DNA of 5,710 bases, from NCBI GenBank assembly GCA_041642315.1, contig JBEPWQ010000262.1, positions 1-5,710 on the forward strand, written 5' to 3'. Position numbers and translations under genes: made by a program. The stretch is from JAABSQ01 sp041642315. Lineage in GTDB: Bacteria; Desulfobacterota; Desulfobacteria; Desulfobacterales; Desulfococcaceae. The notes beneath the pieces are model-generated. The model had not been told where the DNA came from, made no database searches, and was given only the letters and a program-made list of their open reading frames with translations. Each line of letters begins with the position of its first letter. Positions within the stretch are counted from its first letter, which is position 1. Shown piece by piece: positions 1 through 5,211 of this stretch.

Positions 1-1591
1 CTTTTACCATTTTTTGGGCAATGTCCGTGGCCCGGTGCAGATCGTTCTGGGCGCCTGTCGACACCTCGCCGAAAACAATTTCCTCTGCAGCCCTGCCCCC
101 CAGCAAAACGGCCATCCGGTCCAGCAGCTCCTGCCGTGTCATCAGATAGCGGTCTTCCGTGGGCAGCTGCAGGGTATAGCCCAGCGCCGAAATTCCCCGG
201 GGGATGATCGAAATTTTGTGGACCGGATCCGTCGTGGGCAGCGATTCCGCCATCAGGGCATGGCCCGTTTCATGGAAGGCAACGATCTCCTTTTCTCTGG
301 GGTTCATCAGCCGATTTCGCTTCTCCAGGCCGGCGATGACGCGGTCGATGGCCGCATCGAAATCCGCCATTTCGACGGCGGGTTTGTCTTTTCTGGCGGC
401 GAGAAGGGCGGCTTCATTAATGATGTTGGCGATATCCGCACCCACCATGCCGGGGGTCCGAGCGGCCAAAACGTCCAGTTGCACATTCGCCGCCAGTTTA
501 ACGTTTCGGGAGTGGACCCTGAATATCGCCTCGCGACCTTTCAAACCGGGTCTGTCCACGAGTACCTGCCGGTCGAAACGTCCGGGCCGAAGCAGGGCCG
601 GATCCAGAATTTCCGGCCGGTTGGTCGCGGCAATGATGATAACGCCTTTTCGGGGATCAAACCCATCCATTTCGGTCAGAAGCTGATTGAGGGTCTGCTC
701 CCGTTCATCATGGCCTGCGGTGATGGAGCCGATGCCTCTGGCTTTTCCGAGGGCGTCCAGTTCATCTATGAAAATAATGCTGGGCGCTTTGCTTTGGGCC
801 TGGGCGAACAGGTCGCGCACCCGGGCGGCGCCGACCCCCACAAACATTTCCACGAAATCGGAGCCGCTCAGGCTCAGAAAAGGCACCCCGGCTTCACCGG
901 CCACCGCCCGGGCCAGCAGGGTTTTTCCGGTTCCCGGAGGTCCCACCAGCAGAACGCCTTTCGGGATTCGGCCGCCAAGATTTTGATATTTTGACGGATT
1001 TATCAAAAATTCGATGATCTCTTTGAGCTCTTCTTCCGCCTCATCCACACCGGCGGTGTCATCGAAGGTCACCCTGGTTTCATCTTCTACATACACCTTG
1101 GCGTTGCTTTTTCCGATCGACATCAGGCCCCCGCCTGCCCGTTCTCCGATTTTATTAAAGAAAAACCCCCAGATGGCAAAAAAGATGAGAATCGGGACAA
1201 TCCAGGACAGCAGGCTTTTAAACCAGGTGCTTTCGATCTCAGCCTGATAGTGAATACCGTGTTCTTCAAGGAGATCGATCAGATCCGGATCGGCCATTCG
1301 AATCGTGATAAAATAGCCTTCTTCCTGCTGCATCGAATCGAATTTTCGCCTGACAGCCGCTGGATTGTCCCTCAGGGCGGCCATGGATTCGGATGCCCCG
1401 GGCCGGAGCTTTCCGCGAATGAGACGGTCCGAGATCAGGAGATGATCGACCTTCTCCTCCTGGACCAGTTTTCTGAATTCGCTGTAGGTGATATCTTCGA
1501 ACTGCTTCAGCAGAAAAAATTCCTGGAGAAATATCAGCGCAAAAAATGCCGCCAGAAAATACCAGATGGAAAATCGCGTTCTTTTTTCCAT
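1..1591 (-). CDS. ftsH: FtsH family ATP-dependent zinc metalloprotease, C-terminus cut off by window edge
   Basis: FtsH is a membrane-anchored AAA+ protease that forms hexamers and degrades damaged or unassembled membrane and cytosolic proteins. The 530 visible codons show, in order: a first transmembrane helix (about residues 8-28), a periplasmic segment (about 30-122), a second helix (about 124-146), Walker A GPPGTGKT (217-224), pore motif FVG (250-252), Walker B IIFIDELDA (272-280), and the second region of homology with arginine fingers R335 and R338. The zinc site is HETGH (440-444), with D517 in the conserved GAxND segment as likely third ligand. Typical FtsH is 610-650 residues, so about the last 100 are missing. 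The ATG at 1591 is chosen for its Shine-Dalgarno GGAGGAGGG (1607-1599) with 7-nt spacing. It is third in an operon behind two Hsp20 genes, which suggests an accessory stress-response FtsH rather than the housekeeping copy; that is inference. The zinc-site Thr replaces the common Ala of HEAGH. Confidence 0.97.
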   Translation of the reverse strand, partial: MEKRTRFSIWYFLAAFFALIFLQEFFLLKQFEDITYSEFRKLVQEEKVDHLLISDRLIRGKLRPGASESMAALRDNPAAVRRKFDSMQQEEGYFITIRMADPDLIDLLEEHGIHYQAEIESTWFKSLLSWIVPILIFFAIWGFFFNKIGERAGGGLMSIGKSNAKVYVEDETRVTFDDTAGVDEAEEELKEIIEFLINPSKYQNLGGRIPKGVLLVGPPGTGKTLLARAVAGEAGVPFLSLSGSDFVEMFVGVGAARVRDLFAQAQSKAPSIIFIDELDALGKARGIGSITAGHDEREQTLNQLLTEMDGFDPRKGVIIIAATNRPEILDPALLRPGRFDRQVLVDRPGLKGREAIFRVHSRNVKLAANVQLDVLAARTPGMVGADIANIINEAALLAARKDKPAVEMADFDAAIDRVIAGLEKRNRLMNPREKEIVAFHETGHALMAESLPTTDPVHKISIIPRGISALGYTLQLPTEDRYLMTRQELLDRMAVLLGGRAAEEIVFGEVSTGAQNDLHRATDIAQKMVK

Positions 1592-1680
1592 GGCCGCACC
1601 CTCCTCCGGACACAGTCCACCTCATCCCCGCTGTGGTTACAGGGTCCATTTGGATGAATTTTTTATCTTTGGAATAAGGA

Positions 1681-1713
1681 ACCCGGATTTCCGGGTGCCG
1701 GATCTTTCCGGCA
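1681..1713. other. Two back-to-back hairpins between the second hsp20 and ftsH
   Basis: Two perfect 6-bp stems share one base: ACCCGG-ATTT-CCGGGT (1681-1696) and TGCCGG-ATCTTT-CCGGCA (1696-1713). They lie 7 nt beyond the hsp20 stop codon on the minus strand, inside the 129-nt gap before ftsH. No T-run follows on either strand, so a classical intrinsic terminator is unlikely. A processing site, partial attenuator or mRNA-stabilising element that sets the sHsp to FtsH ratio is plausible. The stems are seen directly; the function is inferred. Confidence 0.55.
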
Positions 1714-1720
1714 GGATGTG

Positions 1721-2125
1721 TTACCCCTTGGATACGGGGATTTTCTTCGGCATGTTCTGTTCCGCCTTCGGCAGAATCAGCCGAAGAACGCCGTCTGTGG
1801 ATACGGCTTGAATGCGATCCGGATCGATCGCTTTGGAGAGGGTGAACTGCCGGTAGTAAGTGCCGATCTCGAATTCGATCTTCAGGTCCTGTTCATCCGG
1901 ACCTTCCCAGGGCTTCACCTCTCCGGACAGGGTGAGTGTATTATTTCTCAGGTCGATAGAGATATCCTCGGGAGCGACACCCGGCATATCCGCAAGTAGG
2001 GTGATTTCCCGGTCGGTTTCAAAGATATCCACTGCCGGTCTGAAGATCAGACCGGCCCGGGTATGCTCCAGAGGAGAATCAACCGTCTGCTTTTCTTTGG
2101 CTTGCAATGCGTTGGTATTCCCCAT
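1721..2125 (-). CDS. Small heat shock protein, Hsp20/alpha-crystallin family (short form, 134 aa)
   Basis: ATP-independent cytosolic holdase that binds partly unfolded proteins and passes them to refolding chaperones or proteases. The alpha-crystallin domain covers about residues 30-121: it opens with PAVDIFETDREI (30-41), contains the ADMPGV segment (45-50), and closes with the family signature GVLRLILPK (112-120). The short C-terminal tail carries an I-x-V motif (I129-P130-V131), which docks on neighbouring subunits in sHsp oligomers. The N-terminal arm is only about 29 residues, shorter than in the paralogue just upstream. The ATG at 2125 has Shine-Dalgarno GAAAGGAGGG (2142-2133), 7 nt away; the stop is TAA. 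It lies 80 nt after the first hsp20 and 129 nt before ftsH on the same strand, so co-transcription is likely. The two sHsps are divergent, so they are more likely specialised partners than a recent duplication. Confidence 0.94.
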   Translation of the reverse strand: MGNTNALQAKEKQTVDSPLEHTRAGLIFRPAVDIFETDREITLLADMPGVAPEDISIDLRNNTLTLSGEVKPWEGPDEQDLKIEFEIGTYYRQFTLSKAIDPDRIQAVSTDGVLRLILPKAEQNMPKKIPVSKG

Positions 2126-2205
2126 GGTGAATCCCTCCTTTCACATGCAAATCCCGAAATCATTTTTCCGCTTCGCAATCTTGGGCGGTTTTGAGGTCCG
2201 GCGGA

Positions 2206-2772
2206 TCAGCCGCTTTGGACCTCGATCTTTTTGACTTGTGATTCCGGCAGCGCTTTCCGGGGAAGCGTGACCGTAAGAACGCCCTTTTTGAACTTGGCCT
2301 GGATACCGTCCTGGTCGACATCTTCCGGAAGCGATAGGACCCGCTGGAATGCCCCGTAGGATCGCTCCATCCGGTAGAAATCTTTTGCTTTGTCCTCTTT
2401 TTCCTGCTTCTTTTCACCCCGAATCGTCAGGGTGTCATCGGCGATTTCCAGATGGACGTCTTTTTCATCCACACCGGGTACCTCGACCGACACCGTGTAG
2501 GCATCATCGGATGCGCCCAGATCCAGGGTGGGTTTCAAAATGCCTTCGTTCAGACGCGGCATCAGCGGCATATCACTCACCCACGGCGCCAGTCCGAAGC
2601 CGCGGTACATGTCTTCGAACAGCCCGTCAATATCCCGGTGAAGCTGATCGACGGGATCGCCAGCATCATACCTGCCTTTTCGCCGGCGATGCCGTCGAAC
2701 CGGTACCATTTTGCCGATATTTTCCTCTTCTTTTTTGAACCAGTTCCAGGGAACCCATTTTTTGAGATCCAT
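2206..2772 (-). CDS. Small heat shock protein, Hsp20/alpha-crystallin family (long form, 188 aa)
   Basis: ATP-independent chaperone of the sHsp family, acting in the cytosol. Residues 1-13 are aromatic and basic (PWNWFKK at 8-14) and are followed by an arginine-rich stretch (26-34). The common pre-domain helix DPVDQLHRDIDGLFEDM spans 39-55. The alpha-crystallin domain runs from about 80 to 172, with the VEVPGVDEKDV segment (96-106), a charged lysine/glutamate loop (121-131), and the signature GVLTVTLPR (164-172). The tail has an I-x-V motif (I183-E184-V185). At 188 residues it is longer than the usual 140-160 because of the N-terminal arm. The ATG at 2772 follows a full anti-Shine-Dalgarno match, AAAAGGAGGTG (2788-2778). 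It is the first gene of the hsp20-hsp20-ftsH operon and has a promoter immediately upstream. Confidence 0.95.
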   Translation of the reverse strand: MDLKKWVPWNWFKKEEENIGKMVPVRRHRRRKGRYDAGDPVDQLHRDIDGLFEDMYRGFGLAPWVSDMPLMPRLNEGILKPTLDLGASDDAYTVSVEVPGVDEKDVHLEIADDTLTIRGEKKQEKEDKAKDFYRMERSYGAFQRVLSLPEDVDQDGIQAKFKKGVLTVTLPRKALPESQVKKIEVQSG

Positions 2773-2803
2773 AATCGCACCTCCTTTTCTGAGTTATGGA
2801 ATG

Positions 2804-2825
2804 ATTATTTTGGCTAAAAAATAAT
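2804..2825. promoter_or_regulatory. Perfect inverted repeat over the hsp20 -10 element and start point (candidate operator)
   Basis: ATTATTTT (2804-2811) and AAAATAAT (2818-2825) are perfect 8-bp arms around a 6-bp spacer. The right arm contains the proposed -10 and the left arm reaches the predicted transcription start. A dimeric repressor bound here would block RNA polymerase. AT-rich arms arise by chance more easily than GC-rich ones, so confidence is moderate. Confidence 0.4.
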
Positions 2826-2845
2826 GCGACAAAAAAATCTGTCAA
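2818..2845 (-). promoter_or_regulatory. Sigma70-like promoter of the hsp20-hsp20-ftsH operon
   Basis: A perfect -35 TTGACA (2845-2840) is followed after 16 nt by TATTTT (2823-2818), a 4/6 match to the -10 consensus. Transcription would begin near 2811, giving a leader of about 40 nt. No sigma32 -10 (CCCCAT type), HrcA/CIRCE element or HAIR element is visible, so induction may depend on the adjacent inverted repeats. The assignment is by eye. Confidence 0.55.
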
Positions 2846-2890
2846 GAGAGTCTTATTCGGTTTTAAAACATTGGTTTATATATTTTAGAA

Positions 2891-2908
2891 CTCTGATTGC
2901 ATTCAGAG
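2891..2908. promoter_or_regulatory. 18-bp near-palindrome upstream of the hsp20 operon
   Basis: CTCTGATTGCATTCAGAG is a dyad with 16 of 18 positions symmetric and a TGCA centre. It sits about 45 bp upstream of the hsp20 -35 element, a position compatible with an activator or upstream regulator site. It overlaps the 9-bp tandem repeats that follow. The symmetry is seen directly; the binding role is inferred. Confidence 0.35.
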
Positions 2909-2925
2909 CATTCAGAGCATTCAAG
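2899..2925. repeat. 9-bp tandem repeats GCATTCAGA, about three copies
   Basis: Two exact units GCATTCAGA (2899-2907, 2908-2916) are followed by GCATTCAAG (2917-2925) and then GCATCTCAGGATCTGA. The 9-bp period is close to one helical turn, so these could be phased protein-binding sites or replication-slippage products. The rest of the gap to 3068 holds only weak stems, for example CGGCT/AGCCG at 3017-3036, with no T-run and no credible gene. Confidence 0.6.
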
Positions 2926-3068
2926 CATCTCAGGATCTGAAAATGATGGATTCCCGGAAGTGGAGGCCGGAAATAATTTACCCTTACTGTTCAGATCCCG
3001 CCACCAGAAACGGAAGCGGCTGATTTGCAAAAGCCGGTTGAGCCGAAATCAATTCTCAGCCTGAAAAA

Positions 3069-3389
3069 CTAAATAAAAGCGTGGGTTTTCCATCCGATTC
3101 TTTTCTCTTTTATGCGGACTTTTGCATCTTTGAACAGGGTATAGTTGTCTAACAATCTGACAATGTGTTTTTTCGCCTTGGCTGGATCGCTGACTCTGAA
3201 GTATAGGTATATCTTTTGATTCTTCACCCGGCCACCTACCCATTTGCCAACTCTTGGTCCGGACAGAGAGGTGTTGATATTCACTCCCAGCTCCTGACGG
3301 AGATGTTCATAGTCGGGGTATGAGTCGACATTGGCATTTTTTAAATCAATAATGAGAATAATTACTTTAAAAAGCTCTATCCATTCCAC
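3069..3389 (-). CDS. Hypothetical protein, 106 aa, GTG start
   Basis: I do not recognise the family. The gene starts at GTG 3389, preceded 7 nt away by a strong Shine-Dalgarno GGAGGAG (3403-3397), and ends with TAG. The N-terminal 15 residues are hydrophobic (LFKVIILIIDL at 6-16) and resemble a buried strand or helix rather than a secretion signal, since no basic N-region or cleavage motif is seen. The centre has a Gly-rich basic segment (GPRVGKWVGGRVK, about 44-56) followed by alternating hydrophobic residues (KIYLYFRV, 59-66), suggesting a beta-rich fold. The C-terminal 40 residues are rich in lysine and arginine, so the protein is probably basic and could bind nucleic acid or a partner. 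It follows the broken small gene at 3645-3417 by 27 nt and probably shares its transcript. It is AT-richer than the hsp20/ftsH genes, which fits an accessory or acquired cassette. Confidence 0.72.
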   Translation of the reverse strand: MEWIELFKVIILIIDLKNANVDSYPDYEHLRQELGVNINTSLSGPRVGKWVGGRVKNQKIYLYFRVSDPAKAKKHIVRLLDNYTLFKDAKVRIKEKRIGWKTHAFI

Positions 3390-3396
3390 TTTGATG

Positions 3397-3403
3397 CTCC
3401 TCC
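3397..3403 (-). promoter_or_regulatory. Shine-Dalgarno deciding the GTG start at 3389
   Basis: GGAGGAG on the minus strand with 7-nt spacing to GTG. There is no in-frame ATG in the first part of the protein, so this site is the main evidence for the chosen start. Confidence 0.7.
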
Positions 3404-3416
3404 ACCCGAATGAATG

Positions 3417-3645
3417 TTAAATCATAATCAAACACAATTCCTCATTCACCTTCTTTAATGCCTCATCTGGAATATGGATGTCTTCGGCTTCCACCCCTGT
3501 AATTTCCGCCTTCACCGTGAAATCCTTTTTCCCTTCCAAAACGTCCATTTTGAGGATAACTTTTCTCGGCAAAACTCCCCGTTCGGCAGAAAAGGTTCTC
3601 CTCGGAAACGATCGAAGTAATGGCTATATTTTTACCTGAATTCAG
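3417..3645 (-). pseudogene. Small gene (about 75 aa) with CTG start and one +1 frame change; probably broken
   Basis: A perfect AGGAGG (3659-3654) sits 8 nt before CTG 3645, which opens a protein-like frame LNSGKNIAITSIVSEENL. No ATG, GTG or TTG is available in that frame, and TAG closes it upstream. At the AAAA run 3590-3593 (CCTTTT on the minus strand) the good-looking coding moves to the +1 frame and continues SAERGVLPRKVILK through an acidic middle (DVLEGKKDF) to TAA 3419-3417. Dropping one T gives a continuous 75-residue product. The unshifted frame gives a Gly/Arg-rich, unlikely sequence. The family is not recognised. It lies 27 nt upstream of the 106-aa gene. Explanations, in my order of likelihood: an inactivated gene, a one-base sequence error, or programmed frameshifting. 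An intact 43-aa frame from ATG 3548 exists but lacks a Shine-Dalgarno. Confidence 0.5.
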
Positions 3646-3653
3646 AAGCTTAT

Positions 3654-3659
3654 CCTCCT
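3654..3659 (-). promoter_or_regulatory. Shine-Dalgarno before the CTG start at 3645
   Basis: AGGAGG on the minus strand, 8 nt from CTG, is the reason for placing a start at a non-ATG codon. It implies either real CTG initiation or an ATG lost by mutation. Confidence 0.5.
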
Positions 3660-3684
3660 ATACTTTTTCACGGTACAAGATTGG

Positions 3685-3934
3685 TTATCGGTTCAACTCC
3701 TTGTTGAGGGTACGGAAAAACTCGTGCCGGAATTTAGCTAAATAAATTTTAAGGAAGAAAACCGGAAGGGATGGTTTGGAACTAGACCTGGATTTGTAAC
3801 TTGAGCTGATATTTCAAACTTTGTTCCCTATCCCCTCCGAACAGTTCTCAATCCGCAAGGAATATTGAAGCTTTTCTAATAATATCATCAAGTACGGTAT
3901 TTTTACCACAATCATAATTATACCTCTTTTTGTG
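3685..3934 (-). pseudogene. Possible decayed coding sequence upstream of the small gene
   Basis: This spacer has no intact gene. On the minus strand, one frame reads GKNTVLDDIIRKASIFLAD, then TGA (3850-3848), then ELFGGDREQSLKYQLKLQIQV and TAG (3784-3782). A second frame then reads SLPVFFLKIYLAKFRHEFF onward and ends at TAA 3687-3685, about 25 nt before the next Shine-Dalgarno. These pieces have protein-like composition and would join into a product of roughly 70-80 residues with one stop and one frameshift. AT-rich DNA yields such fragments by chance, the proposed promoter overlaps the first piece, and no start codon is in frame, so this is tentative. Confidence 0.25.
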
Positions 3935-3938
3935 TCAA
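3911..3938 (-). promoter_or_regulatory. Sigma70-like promoter facing the small-gene cassette
   Basis: A perfect -35 TTGACA (3938-3933) and TATGAT (3916-3911, 5/6 of consensus) are separated by 16 nt. Transcription would start near 3904 and run through the degraded stretch to the genes at 3645-3417 and 3389-3069, leaving a leader of about 260 nt. A tighter TATAAT also occurs but at only 10-nt spacing, so it was not chosen. Confidence 0.55.
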
Positions 3939-3975
3939 GAAGCAAAAACCGAAATCCGCCTTTGCTTTATTTGAA

Positions 3976-4003
3976 TTGACCCGTCCTAAATTGAAATTAT
4001 ATT
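3976..4003 (+). promoter_or_regulatory. Sigma70-like promoter of cdaZ
   Basis: TTGACC (3976-3981, 5/6) and TATATT (3998-4003, 5/6) with a 16-nt spacer. Transcription would start near 4010, about 35 nt before the ATG. It is divergent from the promoter at 3938-3911, with 37 bp between the two -35 boxes. No riboswitch-sized leader is present. Confidence 0.6.
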
Positions 4004-4044
4004 TTTAAAAAATTTCTGCCGCGATGATCAGAATGGAGATGTAG

Positions 4045-4938
4045 ATGAAGATGGAAACCATCAACGCCGCCATGATACAACACGCCCGAATGATCGCCGA
4101 AGAAATATGTGCAACTGCCGTAATGATCTATGTGGATGTCATCAAATCCAGGGACAAACTCGTTTCTCTTCTAAAAGAGAGCCATTGCATTCTGGCTGCT
4201 CGCGATCCGGAAGTTATGGAAGAATTATCTGATTTGGGCGAATGCGATGATCGGATCATTCCGGTGCCTTACATGAATCTTTCCCGTAACAGCCAGATCA
4301 AAGTGGCGGCCATTCTAGCGCTGTCGAAAGGAATAATCAATAACAACGACCGTCTGGTCTGCCTGTCCGGCTCTCTGAAGCACGGGATTCTGGACAGTCT
4401 GCTGATTCTGGATGTGGGACGTGAATTCGAGATGTTTTCTGCCCATGAACTGGGTTTCACGCGTCAGATCGAGAAGCCTCACGTATTTGACCGGATGCTC
4501 ACCCTCGCATTGGAATTGGCTGAGGAAGGAAAAGAAGGAAAACCGATCGGCACCATTTTCGTTCTTGGGGATCATGAAAAGGTAATGGAGTTCTCTTCGC
4601 AAATGATCATCAATCCTTTTGGCGGGGTGCCTGAAAATCAAAGGAACATTCTCGATCCCGGACTGAAGGAAACCATTCGTGAATTTTCGGCGATTGACGG
4701 GGCTTATATCATTCGAGAAGACGGAACTATACTGGCGGCAGGACGAGATCTGAAGGCATTCGTTGATAATTTGGACTTTCCGCAGGGCCTCGGAGCTCGG
4801 CACCGCGCGGCGGCGGGAATCACAGCGATTACAAAAGCCATAGCGGTAGCCATTTCAGAATCTACGGGAGATGTACGCGTCTTCAGCCAGGGACGAATTT
4901 TCATGGAGATTGAAAAGGCCAGAAAAGGAGCGTTTTAA
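4045..4938 (+). CDS. cdaZ: Diadenylate cyclase, CdaZ/DacZ type (pyruvate-kinase-like domain + DAC domain)
   Basis: DAC enzymes condense two ATP into the second messenger c-di-AMP, which in other bacteria and archaea controls osmolyte and potassium homeostasis. The C-terminal DAC domain (about 165-290) shows all the hallmarks: entry strand GKPIGTIFVLGD (165-176), NPFGG (190-194), catalytic DGA (218-220), and GLGARHRAAAGIT (248-260) with the nucleotide-binding RHR at 252-254, then SESTG (271-275). The N-terminal ~135 residues resemble the pyruvate-kinase C-terminal-like domain found in archaeal DacZ and related bacterial proteins, including HARMIAEEI (13-21) and VIYVDVI-like helix/strand pattern at 26-33. 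No transmembrane helices (unlike CdaA) and no DNA-binding helix-hairpin-helix (unlike DisA) are present, so it should be soluble. Length 297 aa fits the class. ATG 4045 has GGAG (4035-4038) at 6 nt; a second ATG two codons on is less well spaced. It is transcribed alone from its own promoter. Confidence 0.9.
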   Translation: MKMETINAAMIQHARMIAEEICATAVMIYVDVIKSRDKLVSLLKESHCILAARDPEVMEELSDLGECDDRIIPVPYMNLSRNSQIKVAAILALSKGIINNNDRLVCLSGSLKHGILDSLLILDVGREFEMFSAHELGFTRQIEKPHVFDRMLTLALELAEEGKEGKPIGTIFVLGDHEKVMEFSSQMIINPFGGVPENQRNILDPGLKETIREFSAIDGAYIIREDGTILAAGRDLKAFVDNLDFPQGLGARHRAAAGITAITKAIAVAISESTGDVRVFSQGRIFMEIEKARKGAF

Positions 4939-4953
4939 AAATTTGGGCTGATT

Positions 4954-4989
4954 CCTTGTTTGATTGACAAAACAGGGCTCTTAATTTTT
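4954..4989 (+). terminator. Probable intrinsic terminator of cdaZ
   Basis: CCTTGTTT (4954-4961) pairs with AAACAGGG (4970-4977), an 8-bp stem with one G-T wobble and an 8-nt loop, followed by CTCTTAATTTTT. It begins 15 nt after the cdaZ stop. The stem is AU-rich and the T-run is interrupted, so termination may be incomplete. Confidence 0.5.
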
Positions 4990-5211
4990 CGATAAGAAAA
5001 CCGTTATCAATATGATTTTCTTTTTTAAACGATTACCTCCTTGAAACCGCCCTTGAGGGCGTGGCCGGCAGATCTCGGTGCCCTTTCCTTCATCCTCATA
5101 TTCCCTTTCCTCTATTCGTTTGCAGCGGTTTCTATATTGAGGGTATAAAGGAAATAATCCCATAGAATTGCACACGCCGCACCCTTGAAAACATCCAGAT
5201 AGTTCCGGGTC
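4990..5211. other. Intergenic stretch without a credible gene
   Basis: Together with its flanks this forms a 352-nt gap between cdaZ and the right-hand gene. It contains a small stem GATAA/TTATC just after the terminator (4991-5008) and a perfect 5-bp stem with a TTGA loop, CGCCC-TTGA-GGGCG (5048-5061). An 82-codon minus-strand frame (5229-4981) runs through it but starts inside the repeat and has poor, low-complexity composition and no good Shine-Dalgarno. I see no tRNA or other RNA gene. Confidence 0.5.

Noticed and set aside
14..994. Long plus-strand open frame of 326 codons, with others at 204-686 and 687-986
   Set aside because: It is exactly antisense to the unmistakable FtsH AAA+ and protease domains. 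Its translation is Gly/His/Gln-rich without family features and it arises from GC-rich codon bias on the opposite strand.
2773..2860. Sigma32 heat-shock promoter, CIRCE element or RNA thermometer in the hsp20 leader
   Set aside because: No CCCCAT-type -10, no TTAGCACTC/GAGTGCTAA pair, and no U-run positioned to pair with the AGGAGG; a sigma70-like core fits better.
3049..3243. Minus-strand 64-codon frame
   Set aside because: Overlaps the 106-aa gene in another frame; the 106-aa frame has the strong Shine-Dalgarno and better composition.
3848..3850. In-frame TGA as selenocysteine codon
   Set aside because: The host type could make selenoproteins, but the frame has no start codon, no visible SECIS hairpin after the TGA, and stops again soon after; decay or chance is simpler.
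4004..4044. c-di-AMP (ydaO-type) riboswitch before cdaZ
   Set aside because: The predicted leader is only about 35 nt, far too short for that aptamer, and no conserved core is visible.
4315..4803. Minus-strand open frame of 162 codons
   Set aside because: Lies antisense within the diadenylate cyclase gene, over its conserved motifs, without a promoter or Shine-Dalgarno.
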